64,000 bases of DNA from Ramlibacter sp. (GCA_019635415.1 JAHBZN010000002.1:1178001-1242000), one strand, 5' to 3'. Shown: positions 39,916 through 48,385, counted from the first letter of the stretch. Program-made: numbers and translations. Notes: generated from the sequence alone by a model not told the origin.

Positions 39916-40376
39916 GGAATGACGGTGAGGCGGGTGAAGCCCAGGTGGTGCATGAATTCACGCAGGATCAGCACGGCCGCGGCAAACACCGCATCGGTGG
40001 GCACGCCGCCTGACGCCACGGGCCGGCCCAGGGCCACCGCGCTGAGCTGTTCAAACAGGCGCTCGACCTGGTCGATCGGCAGCTCGACGGGGCGCGGGCC
40101 CGCCAGCCCGGCCCGCCGCGCGAGCTCGAGCACGGCGCTGTCCTGCGTCTGCAGGTCGCCGCCCGGGGGCAGCCGCCTGAGCAGCGGCATCACATGGTCT
40201 TCCACCACCATGATGGCTTCCTCCAGTTCGCCCGGTGTCGGCGGGTTGTGCCGAAACGCCTGCGCCCCCCAGGCCTGCGTGCCCAGGGGCAGGGTATGGA
40301 CGGTGCCACTGGCCTGCTCCACGACCCGCAGGGCCTGCTGGCCCATCTGGAGAATGATCACGGGAGCCGGGTTCAT
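39912..40376 (-). CDS. Conserved hypothetical protein
   Basis: 154 residues, no signal peptide or membrane helix. Contains PGELEEAIMVVEDHVMPLLRRLP and a hydrophobic C-terminal AVFAAAVLILREFMHHLGF. Family not recognised. First gene of the operon with the ureidoglycolate-lyase-like and esterase genes. ATG at 40376; the longer frame upstream overlaps the divergent cupin gene. Confidence 0.7.
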   Translation of the reverse strand: MNPAPVIILQMGQQALRVVEQASGTVHTLPLGTQAWGAQAFRHNPPTPGELEEAIMVVEDHVMPLLRRLPPGGDLQTQDSAVLELARRAGLAGPRPVELPIDQVERLFEQLSAVALGRPVASGGVPTDAVFAAAVLILREFMHHLGFTRLTVIP

Positions 40377-40458
40377 GGACCTGATTCTGCTGCAGGGAAT
40401 TGCGCAAACGTCTACATTCAAGTGCCTCCCCCTCAAATTTTCATCCGATGTCGCGCCG

Positions 40459-40734
40459 ATGATGACTTTTGCCGAATTTGAAGCCGCCTCGCGTGCCCAG
40501 GGCTTCGACACCGCGCTGGAGCGCCACTGGGACCCGCTCACCGTGGTGCCGACGCACACCCATCCGTTCGACGCCAGCGCGGTGGTCACGCGCGGGGAGA
40601 TGTGGCTGACCGTGGGGGAGTCCACGCGCCACCTGCGGCCCGGCGACCGGTTTGAACTCGCGCGCGAGGTGCCCCACGCCGAGCGCTACGGCGAGCAGGG
40701 GGCGTCCTACTGGGTCGCGCGGCGTGGAGGCTGA
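40459..40734 (+). CDS. Small cupin-domain protein
   Basis: 91-residue single-domain cupin (HTHPFDASAVVTRGEMWLTV, PGDRFELAREVPHAERYG) of the AraC-sensor or germin-like kind with two conserved His. Divergent from the preceding operon across 82 bases. An in-frame ATG at 40462 is equally possible as start. Repeat copy E follows the stop directly. Confidence 0.78.
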   Translation: MMTFAEFEAASRAQGFDTALERHWDPLTVVPTHTHPFDASAVVTRGEMWLTVGESTRHLRPGDRFELAREVPHAERYGEQGASYWVARRGG

Positions 40735-40739
40735 ACCCG

Positions 40740-40799
40740 TTTGCTACAGATTGAGTAGCACACGGTGGGCGTCCAGCAAGGGCTACAGCCATTTTTGAT
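40740..40799 (+). repeat. Dispersed hairpin repeat, copy E (cupin/MFS junction)
   Basis: Forward copy with TTGCTACAGATTGAGTAGC arms, then AGCAAGGGCTACAGCC and ATTTTTGAT. It occupies the whole gap after the cupin gene and reaches the N-terminal coding region of the MFS gene. Confidence 0.85.
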
Positions 40800-40844
40800 A
40801 CTTCAACCTCGCTGCTCGGCCAACGCGCCTTCGTCCGGCTGTGG

Positions 40845-42011
40845 GTGACCCGCCTGCTGGGCACCACGGCCAGCCAGATGCTGATGCTGGCCGTGGGCTG
40901 GCAGATGTATGGCCTGACCGGCAGCGCGTGGGACCTGGGCCTGGTGGGCCTGTTCCAGTTCACGCCGGCCCTGCTGCTGTCCCTGCTGGCGGGACACGTG
41001 GCCGACCGCTACAACCGGGCCCGCATCGTGGCCGCCTGCCTGGCCGCCCAGACCGGCGTGGCGCTGCTGCTCATGAGCAGCACGCAGGAACACTGGGTGT
41101 CGCGCGAACTGCTGCTCGGGGTGTCGCTGGTGCTGGGCAGTGTGCGCGCCTTCCAGATGTCGGCGCAGCAGGCGTTGCTGCCCTCGCTGGTGCCGGCCGG
41201 CTTGCTGGCGCGGGCCATGGCGCTGGGCTCGGTGGGCACGCAGATTTCGGTGATCGGCGGGCCGGCCCTGGGCGGCGTGATCTTTGGCTGGGGCGCAGGC
41301 GCGGTGTATGCCACCACGCTGGGGCTTTCGGGCCTGGCCGTGGGCGCCTGCCTGAGCATCGGCCACGTGCATGTGCCGCCGCCGCGCGAGCCGGTGTCGG
41401 TGGACACGGTGCTGGCGGGGGTGCGCTTCATCACGCGCAGCCCGGTGCTGCTGGGGGCGATTTCACTGGACCTGTTTGCCGTGCTGCTGGGAGGCGCCAC
41501 CGCGCTGCTGCCCATGTTCGCCAAGGACATTCTTCACGTGGGCCCGTCGGGCCTGGGCCTGCTGCGCTCGGCCCCCGCGGTGGGAGCCCTGGCGGTGGGC
41601 CTTGTGCTGGCGCGCTGGCCGCTGCAGCAGAGCGTGGGCCGCAAGCTGCTGGCCGCGGTGGCGCTGTTCGGGGCCTGCATGGTGGTGTTCGGCCTGTCCA
41701 CCAGCTTTGCGCTGTCGCTCGTGGCGCTGGGTGTCTCGGGCGCCGCCGACATGGTCAGCGTGGTCGTTCGCCAGACGCTGGTCCAGCTCGAAACCCCCGA
41801 TGCCATGCGGGGCCGGGTGGCGGCGGTCAACACGATTTTCATTGGTGCCAGCAACCAGTTGGGGGAGTTCGAGTCCGGCGCCACGGCCGCCTTGCTCGGG
41901 CCCGTGGGCTCGGCCGTGCTGGGCGGGCTGGGCACCATGGCCGTGGCCCTGCTGTGGCTGCGCCTGTTCCGGCCGCTGGCGCAGCGCGACAGGTTGACGC
42001 CTTTGCCGTAA
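40845..42011 (+). CDS. MFS transporter (uncertain, repeat-altered start)
   Basis: About 388 residues from GTG 40845, with twelve hydrophobic segments and the MFS motif A-like GHVADRYNRAR loop after TM2. The coding frame continues upstream of GTG as SLLGQRAFVRLW, which looks like genuine transporter N-terminus, but no ATG/GTG/TTG exists before the in-frame stop at 40752; the only candidate is ATT at 40791, inside repeat copy E. The repeat may have replaced the original start. Exporter of unknown substrate. Confidence 0.85.
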   Translation: MTRLLGTTASQMLMLAVGWQMYGLTGSAWDLGLVGLFQFTPALLLSLLAGHVADRYNRARIVAACLAAQTGVALLLMSSTQEHWVSRELLLGVSLVLGSVRAFQMSAQQALLPSLVPAGLLARAMALGSVGTQISVIGGPALGGVIFGWGAGAVYATTLGLSGLAVGACLSIGHVHVPPPREPVSVDTVLAGVRFITRSPVLLGAISLDLFAVLLGGATALLPMFAKDILHVGPSGLGLLRSAPAVGALAVGLVLARWPLQQSVGRKLLAAVALFGACMVVFGLSTSFALSLVALGVSGAADMVSVVVRQTLVQLETPDAMRGRVAAVNTIFIGASNQLGEFESGATAALLGPVGSAVLGGLGTMAVALLWLRLFRPLAQRDRLTPLP

Positions 42012-42021
42012 ATTCGGCGGC

Positions 42022-42774
42022 ATGAGCGCCACCCGACCCTACCAACTGCATTACTGGCCCCACATCCAGGGCCGCGGCGAATTCGTGCGGCTCGCGCTCG
42101 AGGCCGTCGGCGTGCCCTATGTGGACGTGGCCCGCGGCGACCCTGAGCAGGGCCAGGGCCTGCCCGCGCTCATGCACCACCTGCAGGGGCCCGGCGTGGC
42201 GCGCCCACCGTTTGCCTGCCCGCTGCTGGTGGACGGCAAGCTGGTGGTGGGGCAGACCGCGGCCATCCTGCTGTACCTGGGCCCGCGCATCGGCCTGGTG
42301 GGCAAGAGCGAGGCCGACCGCCTGTGGGCCCACCAGATCCAGCTGACCATTGCCGACGTGGCCAAGGAAGCGCACGACACCCATCACCCGGTGAGCACCG
42401 CGCTGTACTACGAAGACCAGATTCCCGAGGCACGGCGCGCCGCCGAGGCGTTTCGCACGCTGCGCATGGGCAAGTACCTGGCCTGGTTCGAGACGGTGCT
42501 GGCGCGCAACCCGCGCAATGCGGGGCGCGAGGTGCCCAACCTGATCGGCGCGAGGCCCGGCTATGTGGACCTGTCCCTGTTCCAGCTCGTCGAAGGGCTG
42601 CTCTACGCCTTTCCCAAGGCCACGCGGCGCGCCCTGCGCAAGACGCCCCGGGTGGCCGCGCTGCACGCGGCCGTACCCCGGCAAAAGCGCGTGGCCGCCT
42701 ACCTGGCCAGCGAACGGCGCATTGCGTTCAACGAAGACGGGATCTTCCGGCGGTACCCGGGCATGGATGGGTGA
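42022..42774 (+). CDS. Glutathione S-transferase family protein
   Basis: 250 residues. N-terminal thioredoxin-like domain (YQLHYWPHIQGRGEFVRLALE) and an all-helical C-terminal domain (about 95-230). The GRGE-x-VRLALE start is like the sigma/S-crystallin-type GSTs. Substrate unknown. Starts 10 bases after the MFS gene, probably cotranscribed. Confidence 0.87.
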   Translation: MSATRPYQLHYWPHIQGRGEFVRLALEAVGVPYVDVARGDPEQGQGLPALMHHLQGPGVARPPFACPLLVDGKLVVGQTAAILLYLGPRIGLVGKSEADRLWAHQIQLTIADVAKEAHDTHHPVSTALYYEDQIPEARRAAEAFRTLRMGKYLAWFETVLARNPRNAGREVPNLIGARPGYVDLSLFQLVEGLLYAFPKATRRALRKTPRVAALHAAVPRQKRVAAYLASERRIAFNEDGIFRRYPGMDG

Positions 42775-42787
42775 CGCGTCCCGCAGG

Positions 42788-42847
42788 TTGCTGCGATTTT
42801 TGTAGCAAGAAGTGACCGCCTGATCAGGGCTACAGCCCTTTTTGATC
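42788..42847 (+). repeat. Dispersed hairpin repeat, copy F (GST/gspB junction)
   Basis: Forward copy: TTGCTGCGATTTTTGTAGC, AAGAAGTGACC, TCAGGGCTACAGCCC, TTTTTGATCA. Its last bases form the TGA stop of the minus-strand gspB gene. Confidence 0.9.
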
Positions 42848-43544
42848 AATAAGGCAAGGCATAGCGCATGCCGCGAAAGCTCATCACGGCGCTGTGCGGG
42901 CCAATGCGTTCGATCACCGAATCGGGTGCAGGATGCCCGCCCTCGTTGAACACCTGCCCGTTGAGGATGAGCATGCGCTGGGCCGGGTTGGCGGAATAGA
43001 CCGAACCGGTCACGTTGAGCTTGGGCAAATCGCGCCGCACGTCCTGCGGCAGCTCGTTGATGGCATAGACCTTCGGCTCGGGGGCCACGGGTGGGGCGGG
43101 CTTGGTCACCTCGGGGCGGGGCTGCTTTTTGGCCGGCTGCGGTGGTTGGGCCTTGGGCTTGGGTCGGGGCTGGGGCTGGGCCGGTGGAGTCACTGGCGGC
43201 GCGGGGTCGGCGGCCGCCGGAGCGGCTGGCGCGGGTGGGGGAACCGGTGTCGGAGCCGGGGCCGTAGCGGGGACCGGAGCAGGGGCAGGCGTAGCCGGTG
43301 GCGAAGGCGGAAGCGGAGGTGCCACCGCCACCACCCCGGGCGCGGCCGTTTCACGCTGGCTGACCTGCCATGAGACCCCGGCCAGTGCCACCACCACGGC
43401 GGTGCCGATCAGCCAGCGCCAGGGGGCGGCCATGCCGGTGCGTTGCTCGGCCGTCACCGGCATGGGTTGGGCGTGCAGGCCCGGCACCTGGCCGCGTTCG
43501 CGTTCGGCGTCGGCACGTTTGAGGGCGTCAAGAATGTAGGACAT
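42846..43544 (-). CDS. gspB: General secretion pathway protein GspB-like
   Basis: 232 residues: short cytosolic MSYILDALKRADAERERG start typical of GspB, one membrane helix about 41-63, a ~100-residue Pro/Ala/Lys linker spanning the periplasm, and a C-terminal GspB domain (LNVTGSVYSANPAQRMLILNG, about 165-232). With GspA it helps insert the type II secretion secretin through peptidoglycan. Lies 9 bases after gspA. Confidence 0.88.
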   Translation of the reverse strand: MSYILDALKRADAERERGQVPGLHAQPMPVTAEQRTGMAAPWRWLIGTAVVVALAGVSWQVSQRETAAPGVVAVAPPLPPSPPATPAPAPVPATAPAPTPVPPPAPAAPAAADPAPPVTPPAQPQPRPKPKAQPPQPAKKQPRPEVTKPAPPVAPEPKVYAINELPQDVRRDLPKLNVTGSVYSANPAQRMLILNGQVFNEGGHPAPDSVIERIGPHSAVMSFRGMRYALPY

Positions 43545-43553
43545 GGGGTTTCT

Positions 43554-44645
43554 TCAGGGCCGTGTGGCCGGACCCGGCGCGGCACTTGCCGCCGCCGATG
43601 GGGTGGGATGCGGGGACGAGGCGGGCGAGGCCATGGCCCTGGCCGGCTTGAGGCTGAGCGTGGGGTTGGCCAGCGGGTCAGGGCCGCTGGCCTGCATCCG
43701 CGATGGCGAGGCCCCGAGCCACCAGGCGCCCCCCGCGACCAGGCCCGCAACCACCAGGCCCGCGGCCCAGGGCGCGACGCCGCGCGGGGCGGGCGGCGCC
43801 ACGCCAAACACCTCGGCGGCGGCCTTGTCGACCACGCGCCGGTTCACCTGGCCGCGCTGTTCGGCATAGGCGCCCAGCAGCGCCCGGCCACACAGCAGGT
43901 TGATGCGGCGGGGCACACCGCGCGTGAGCTGGTAGGTGCGGCGCAGCGCGCGCGCGTCAAACGGCAGGGCACCCGCGTGGCCCGCCACGGCCAGGCGATG
44001 GGTGATGTACTGCGTGGTCTCCGTTTCGCTCAACGCGTCCAGGTGAAAGCGGGCGATCACGCGCTGGGCCAACTGCTCGAGGTCGGGCCGCGCCAGCAGG
44101 CTGCGCAGCTCGGGCTGGCCGATCAGCACGATCTGCAGCAGCTTGCGCTCGTTGGTTTCGAGGTTGGTCAGCAGGCGCAATTGCTCCAGCACGTCGGCGC
44201 TGAGGTTCTGCGCCTCGTCAATGATGAGCACATTGCTCTGACCCGCCGCGTGGGTGCGCAGCAGGTGGGCGTTGAGCGGGTCGATGAAGTCCTTGGCCGT
44301 GGCGGCACCCGGCGGCACGGCAATGTGGAACTCGTCGCACACCGTCTGCAACAGCTCGATCACGGTGAGCTTGGGGTTGAAGATGTAGGCCACGTTGCAG
44401 TGCGCCGGGATCTGCTCCAGCAGGCAGCGGCACACCGTGGTCTTGCCGGTGCCGATCTCGCCGCTGAGCAGCACGAAGCCGCCGCCCGCGCCGCCAGCGG
44501 GCGTGCCATCGGCCGAGCCGGTGCCCCCCAGGCCGTACAGCAGGTGCGCCAGGGCCTCGCGATGCCGCTCGCTCATGAAGAGGTAGCGCGGATCGGGCGC
44601 GATGGAGAACGGGTCCTGCGTCAGGCCGAAATGCTTGGCGTACAT
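43554..44645 (-). CDS. gspA: ExeA/GspA-type AAA ATPase
   Basis: 363 residues. MYAKHFGLTQDPFSIAPDPRYLF is the family start signature; Walker A GEIGTGKTT and Walker B VLIIDEAQNL are intact; a C-terminal membrane helix near 275-295 is followed by a Pro/Ala-rich tail rather than a full peptidoglycan-binding domain. Partner of GspB in type II secretion assembly; no other gsp genes are in the window. Confidence 0.9.
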   Translation of the reverse strand: MYAKHFGLTQDPFSIAPDPRYLFMSERHREALAHLLYGLGGTGSADGTPAGGAGGGFVLLSGEIGTGKTTVCRCLLEQIPAHCNVAYIFNPKLTVIELLQTVCDEFHIAVPPGAATAKDFIDPLNAHLLRTHAAGQSNVLIIDEAQNLSADVLEQLRLLTNLETNERKLLQIVLIGQPELRSLLARPDLEQLAQRVIARFHLDALSETETTQYITHRLAVAGHAGALPFDARALRRTYQLTRGVPRRINLLCGRALLGAYAEQRGQVNRRVVDKAAAEVFGVAPPAPRGVAPWAAGLVVAGLVAGGAWWLGASPSRMQASGPDPLANPTLSLKPARAMASPASSPHPTPSAAASAAPGPATRP

Positions 44646-44693
44646 GGGGCCCGAGGATACCGCGCTGCCGCGCGGCGGCCTGGGGTGCCCCGG

Positions 44694-45314
44694 TCAGCCA
44701 GCAGGCGGGCCGAAGGGCTCGCGCCAGCCCGGCAACTCGTTGAGCCGCGCATGCCAGCGCGCGATGGCCGGCAGGCCCTGCAGGGGCAGCCGGGCGCCCT
44801 CGGCATAGGGCAGGGCGGCCGACACCGCAAAGTCGGCCACGCTGAGCGCGTCGCCGAGCAGGAAGCGGCGGCTGGCCAGGTGCTGCTCGAGCACGGCGGC
44901 CGAGGTGCGCACCTGTTGCTCGGCCTCGTGGACCACGGCGGCGTCGGCCGCGCCCAGGCCGATCAGCGGCTTGATCAGGTTTTCGAAATACAGCGTGCCG
45001 GTATGGCGCGTGAAATGAAAGGCGTCCCAGCTGAGCCAGCGCGTGACCTCGACCTGCGCCTGCGGGTCGCGCGGCCACAGCTCGGCCCCCGCCGCGAGCG
45101 AGAGGTGGCACATGATGGCATTGGCCTCCCACAGCGTGAGCGCGCCATCCTGCAGCACGGGCAGTCGGCCGTTGGGGTTCAGGGCCAGAAAGCCCGGCGC
45201 CTTGTGTTCGCCGCGCGCCAGGCGCACGTGCACCAGCTCCACCGGCAGGGCCAGGTGGCGAGCGACGGCGCAGGCCTTGCGCGGGTTGATGGTCTCGTCG
45301 TAATACAGCTTCAT
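44694..45314 (-). CDS. Glutathione S-transferase
   Basis: 206 residues: thioredoxin-like N-terminal domain (KLYYDETINPRKACAVARHLALPVELV with NPNGRLPVL and EANAIMCHL) and helical C-terminal domain with the conserved LSVADFAVSAAL capping motif. Third gene of an ArsR-SRPBCC-GST run, 3 bases after the SRPBCC stop. Confidence 0.9.
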   Translation of the reverse strand: MKLYYDETINPRKACAVARHLALPVELVHVRLARGEHKAPGFLALNPNGRLPVLQDGALTLWEANAIMCHLSLAAGAELWPRDPQAQVEVTRWLSWDAFHFTRHTGTLYFENLIKPLIGLGAADAAVVHEAEQQVRTSAAVLEQHLASRRFLLGDALSVADFAVSAALPYAEGARLPLQGLPAIARWHARLNELPGWREPFGPPAG

Positions 45315-45317
45315 GGT

Positions 45318-45797
45318 TCAGTGGCTTTCGGCGGGACTGCGCAACGCGGCCAGGTGCGCGGCCAGCCGGTGGAAGCTGCTCGACCAGCCGCCCTCGTGGC
45401 CGTCGCGCGAGGCGCTGGACTCGAACGCCGCCTGATGGAAAGTCATCAGGGTCTGGCCGTCCTGGTCGGTGAAGGTGACGGTCACCAGGGTCTCCAGGCC
45501 GGGCTGGCCGCTGGCGTCTTCCCAGGCGTGGGTCATGCTCAGCCGCTCGGGTGCGCGCAGTTCGCGGTAGACGCCCTGGACCCAGTGGTCCTGCCCGTCG
45601 GGGGAGCGCAGGCAGGCGCGGTAGCGCCCGCCCACGCGCAGGTCCATCTCATGGTGGGGCGTGGTGAAGCCTTCGGGGCCGGACCAGTGCGCCAGGTGCT
45701 CGGGTCGGGTCCAGGCCTCGTAGACGAGCTGGCGCGGGGCGTTGAACAGGCGCGTGATGACGAGTTCGGTGGCGGCGGGATCAGTTGTGGGGGGCAC
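45318..45797 (-). CDS. SRPBCC (AHSA1-like) domain protein
   Basis: 159-residue START-like hydrophobic ligand-binding fold (LVITRLFNAPRQLVYEAWTRPEHLAHW and GGWSSSFHRLAAHL). GTG at 45797 overlaps the ArsR gene end by 17 bases, the usual coupling of this gene pair. Function unknown; the family may bind or modify small hydrophobic molecules. Confidence 0.87.
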   Translation of the reverse strand: MPPTTDPAATELVITRLFNAPRQLVYEAWTRPEHLAHWSGPEGFTTPHHEMDLRVGGRYRACLRSPDGQDHWVQGVYRELRAPERLSMTHAWEDASGQPGLETLVTVTFTDQDGQTLMTFHQAAFESSASRDGHEGGWSSSFHRLAAHLAALRSPAESH

Positions 45798-46143
45798 GGG
45801 GTTTCTCCTTGGGTTGAAGGGTGTCGAGGTAGCTGTCCAGGCGGTCAAAGCTGCGTTCCCAGAACACGCGGTACTCGGCCGTCCAGTCGGCCACCTGCTT
45901 GAGCGGTGCGGCCTCGATCTGGCAGGGGCGCGACTGCGCCTCGCGCGAGCGGCTGACCAGCCCGGCGCGCTCCAGCATCTTCAGGTGCTTGGAGATGGCG
46001 GGCTGGCTGATGGCGAAGGGCAGGGCCAGCTCGGTCACGTTGGCGGGGCCGACCGCGAGCCGCGCCAGGATGGCGCGGCGGGTCGGGTCGGCCAGGGCCG
46101 CAAAGGTTGCGCTCAGGGGGTCCATTTGCATTTTGAAATCCAT
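45781..46143 (-). CDS. ArsR-family transcriptional regulator
   Basis: 120-residue winged helix (DPTRRAILARLAVGPANVTELALPFAISQPAISKHLKMLERAGLV). No metal-binding Cys cluster, so probably the SdpR-like, non-metal subgroup that accompanies SRPBCC proteins. Start at 46143 preferred; ATG at 46131 possible. AT-rich direct repeats over the start suggest autorepression of the three-gene operon. Confidence 0.9.
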   Translation of the reverse strand: MDFKMQMDPLSATFAALADPTRRAILARLAVGPANVTELALPFAISQPAISKHLKMLERAGLVSRSREAQSRPCQIEAAPLKQVADWTAEYRVFWERSFDRLDSYLDTLQPKEKPRAPHN

Positions 46144-46145
46144 AT

Positions 46146-46167
46146 GGTTATATAACTCATAGGTTAT
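46146..46167 (-). promoter_or_regulatory. Probable ArsR operator
   Basis: GGTTAT occurs at 46146-46151 and 46162-46167 (16-base period) in an AT-rich stretch directly upstream of the ArsR start. The spacing, about one and a half helix turns, and the position fit an autoregulatory site. Confidence 0.4.
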
Positions 46168-46319
46168 GCAATATTTGATGCCGTGTCAAGCGGCTGCGAT
46201 CGAAACTGCAAGCGCATTCCTACAGGCCGTGGCTCAGCCGACCGACCCCGGGCTCGGGTCCCTGCCCGGAAGATGGGTTCCTGACGATCTTTTCAACCCA
46301 CTTTCCAAGGAGTCATCAC

Positions 46320-46853
46320 ATGGCCGAAGAACGAAATGAACACCGCGACGCCCTCGCCGGGGAATCCATCCACCCGTTGACCCAGGGGCACAGCACCCAT
46401 GCCGCCAGCCATGCCGATGTGCTGTCGGTGCTGAACGACCTGCTGCAAAGCTGCCGCGACGGCGCCTATGGCTTTGCCACCAGCGCCGAACACGCCAAGG
46501 CACAGGACATCAAGACCCTGCTGGCGCGCCATGCCGGCGAGTGCACCGTGGCGGCGCGCGAGATCGAGCAGGCAATCGTGGCGCGCGGCGGTGAGCCCGA
46601 GAAGGGCGGCACCGCGGCCGGCGCGCTGCACCGCGGCTGGGTGGCCGTCCGCACCGCGCTGAGCCAGCAGGACGACAAGACTGTTCTGCAGGAATGCGAG
46701 CGTGGCGAGGACACGGCCGTGGCCCGCTACCGCAAGGCGCTGGCCACCGACCTGCCGGCCGATCTGCGGCCCATGATCGAGCGCCAGGCGCTGGGCGCGC
46801 GCCGCAATCACGACGAAGTCAAGGCCTTGCGCGACGCCTTGCAAAAGGCCTGA
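46320..46853 (+). CDS. PA2169-type four-helix-bundle (ferritin-like) protein
   Basis: 177 residues. After a ~25-residue His-containing leader, four amphipathic helices with ferritin-like spacing of Glu/His (SVLNDLLQSCRDGAYGF; EHAKAQDIKTLLARHAGECTVAAREIEQ; ECERGEDTAVARYRKAL). DUF2383/PA2169 family, linked to stress response and possibly metal binding; function unproven. Good GGAGTCATC site. Confidence 0.85.
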   Translation: MAEERNEHRDALAGESIHPLTQGHSTHAASHADVLSVLNDLLQSCRDGAYGFATSAEHAKAQDIKTLLARHAGECTVAAREIEQAIVARGGEPEKGGTAAGALHRGWVAVRTALSQQDDKTVLQECERGEDTAVARYRKALATDLPADLRPMIERQALGARRNHDEVKALRDALQKA

Positions 46854-46875
46854 CAAGGCCAGACCGGCAAGGAAA

Positions 46876-46899
46876 AAGGGCCTGCGTACGCAGGCCCTT
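46876..46899. terminator. Bidirectional terminator hairpin
   Basis: Perfect 24-base palindrome (arms AAGGGCCTGCGT / ACGCAGGCCCTT). On the minus strand it is followed by a T-run, so it best terminates the 56-residue membrane protein gene; on the plus strand it follows the ferritin-like gene by 22 bases. Confidence 0.75.
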
Positions 46900-46964
46900 G
46901 TCGCTGGGGCGGCGGCCCTTGCCGGGGGCAGCGCCCGCCGGCCAGCCCGTCAGATCAAGTTGGG

Positions 46965-47135
46965 TCAGGAAGGGTCCTTGGCGCGGGTGCGGCCCACGGC
47001 GCTGAAGATGCCGATGCCCAGCAGGATCAGTGCGCCGATGCCGATGTAGACATGCGGCAGGCCCACTTCGAACGCGCCCCAAACGAGGCCCGCCAGAAAG
47101 ATCAGAAACCCCAGCATGTAGAGTGCGAACGACAT
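46965..47135 (-). CDS. Small two-helix membrane protein (56 aa)
   Basis: 56-residue frame starting MSFALYMLGFLIFLAGLVWG, two hydrophobic helices (about 4-21 and 29-45, YIGIGALILLGIGIFSA) and a basic C-terminus (GRTRAKDPS). ATG at 47135 is preceded on its strand by AAGGAGCATCC. A terminator lies 65 bases downstream. No family recognised; it could be a stress-related small membrane protein given its neighbour (inference). Confidence 0.7.
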   Translation of the reverse strand: MSFALYMLGFLIFLAGLVWGAFEVGLPHVYIGIGALILLGIGIFSAVGRTRAKDPS

Positions 47136-47362
47136 GGATGCTCCTTGCAGTCAGTGTTGATTGCATTATTGGAGGCCCCTGCGGGGCGGCCTGTCGGGGG
47201 TTGGTGCTCATGGGCGTGGGAGCACTCCTACCCCGTCCGCGGGCGGGCTTAGGCAATCGGCTTAAGGCTTCGGGACAATTTGCCTAAGGGCAGGTATCGG
47301 TAGGGTGGTGTGATCGGGGGGCTGATTCTCACGGCGCCACCGGGCGCACGAAAGGGCCTGTC

Positions 47363-48385
47363 ATGACCACCCCACTCACCGAAACAAGCACCCGATTGCC
47401 GCGCATCCTCGTGGTGGACGACACGCCTTCCAATCTTGCGTTGATGAAGGGGCTGCTCAAGGACCGCTTCGAGGTGGTGCTGGCGGGTTCGGGCGCCGAG
47501 GCCCTGCGGGTCGTGATGTCCGACCAGCCGCCGACGATGCTGCTGCTCGACATCATGATGCCCGACATGGACGGCTACGAGGTACTGCGCCGCATCCGCC
47601 AGCATCCGCCCACGGCCAACATCCCCGTGATCTTTCTCACGGCGCTCGCCAGCATCAACGACGAACGGTTGGGGCGGGACCTGGGCGCCCTGGACTACCT
47701 GACCAAGCCGGTGGAGCCCGCCAAGATGCTGGCGCGCGTCGAGGCGCACGTGGTGGCCGCGCGGCGGGCCAGCCAGATCGAGGCGTTGTCGGAAAAGCTT
47801 GCGCGCTACCTGTCGCCTGCGGCCTGGCACACGCTTTTCCACACCGACGCGGTGGACCGCATCAGCTTCACGCGCCAACCGATGACCGTGCTGTACGCCG
47901 ATGCCGGAGAAAGCTCGATCTGGCCGGTGTGCGGCCTCGCCCCCTGGAGCGCTGACGTGGCCAGCCTGGCCGGCTCCCATGGAGGCACGGTGGACCCGTT
48001 CGCCAACGGCGCGGTGGGGGTTTTCTTCGACGAGGCCCGGCCCTGTGTCGACATGGCGGTGGCGCTGCGCCAGTGCATTGGCGTGTTGCACCTGCGCATG
48101 GGGCTGTCCACCGGGGTGTTCGACGTGGCCCGTTTCCAGTTGGAGGGGCAGGAGCAGTGCACGCTGATCGGGCCCGGGTCGCGCCAGGCCAGCGAGCTGG
48201 CGGACACCGCGGCCAACGGTGACATCCTGCTGTCGCCGGAAACCCGCGCCGCGGTGGGGCCCGGGATCCCCGTGGACACACGGGGCCGCCTGCTGCCCTT
48301 CGGCGGACGGCCTGCGAGGGCGCGCCAGAGCGGGGCCTTCCGCGGGCTGTTTGCGCTGCCCGCGGACCTGCGAACCGCTCAGTAG
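47363..48385 (+). CDS. Response regulator with degenerate nucleotide-cyclase-like domain
   Basis: 340 residues. REC domain 13-130 with acidic pair Asp19/Asp20, phospho-acceptor Asp63, Thr93 and Lys115 all present. From about 145 a class III cyclase-like domain (KLARYLSP start) follows: first metal Asp kept (Asp180 in YADA), second metal Asp position replaced (ANGA instead of GDA) and the Asn/Arg transition-state pair lost (GPGSRQAS). Probably catalytically inactive and used for dimerisation or ligand binding. No cognate kinase adjacent. Convergent, 7-base overlap with the next gene. Confidence 0.85.
   Translation: MTTPLTETSTRLPRILVVDDTPSNLALMKGLLKDRFEVVLAGSGAEALRVVMSDQPPTMLLLDIMMPDMDGYEVLRRIRQHPPTANIPVIFLTALASINDERLGRDLGALDYLTKPVEPAKMLARVEAHVVAARRASQIEALSEKLARYLSPAAWHTLFHTDAVDRISFTRQPMTVLYADAGESSIWPVCGLAPWSADVASLAGSHGGTVDPFANGAVGVFFDEARPCVDMAVALRQCIGVLHLRMGLSTGVFDVARFQLEGQEQCTLIGPGSRQASELADTAANGDILLSPETRAAVGPGIPVDTRGRLLPFGGRPARARQSGAFRGLFALPADLRTAQ

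Noticed and set aside
43130..43330. G/C-rich repetitive stretch resembling tandem repeats
   Set aside because: It simply encodes the Pro/Ala-rich periplasmic linker of GspB with no regular unit.
46860..46900. The 24-base palindrome as an operator
   Set aside because: Its position after a stop codon and the T-run on the minus strand fit a terminator better.
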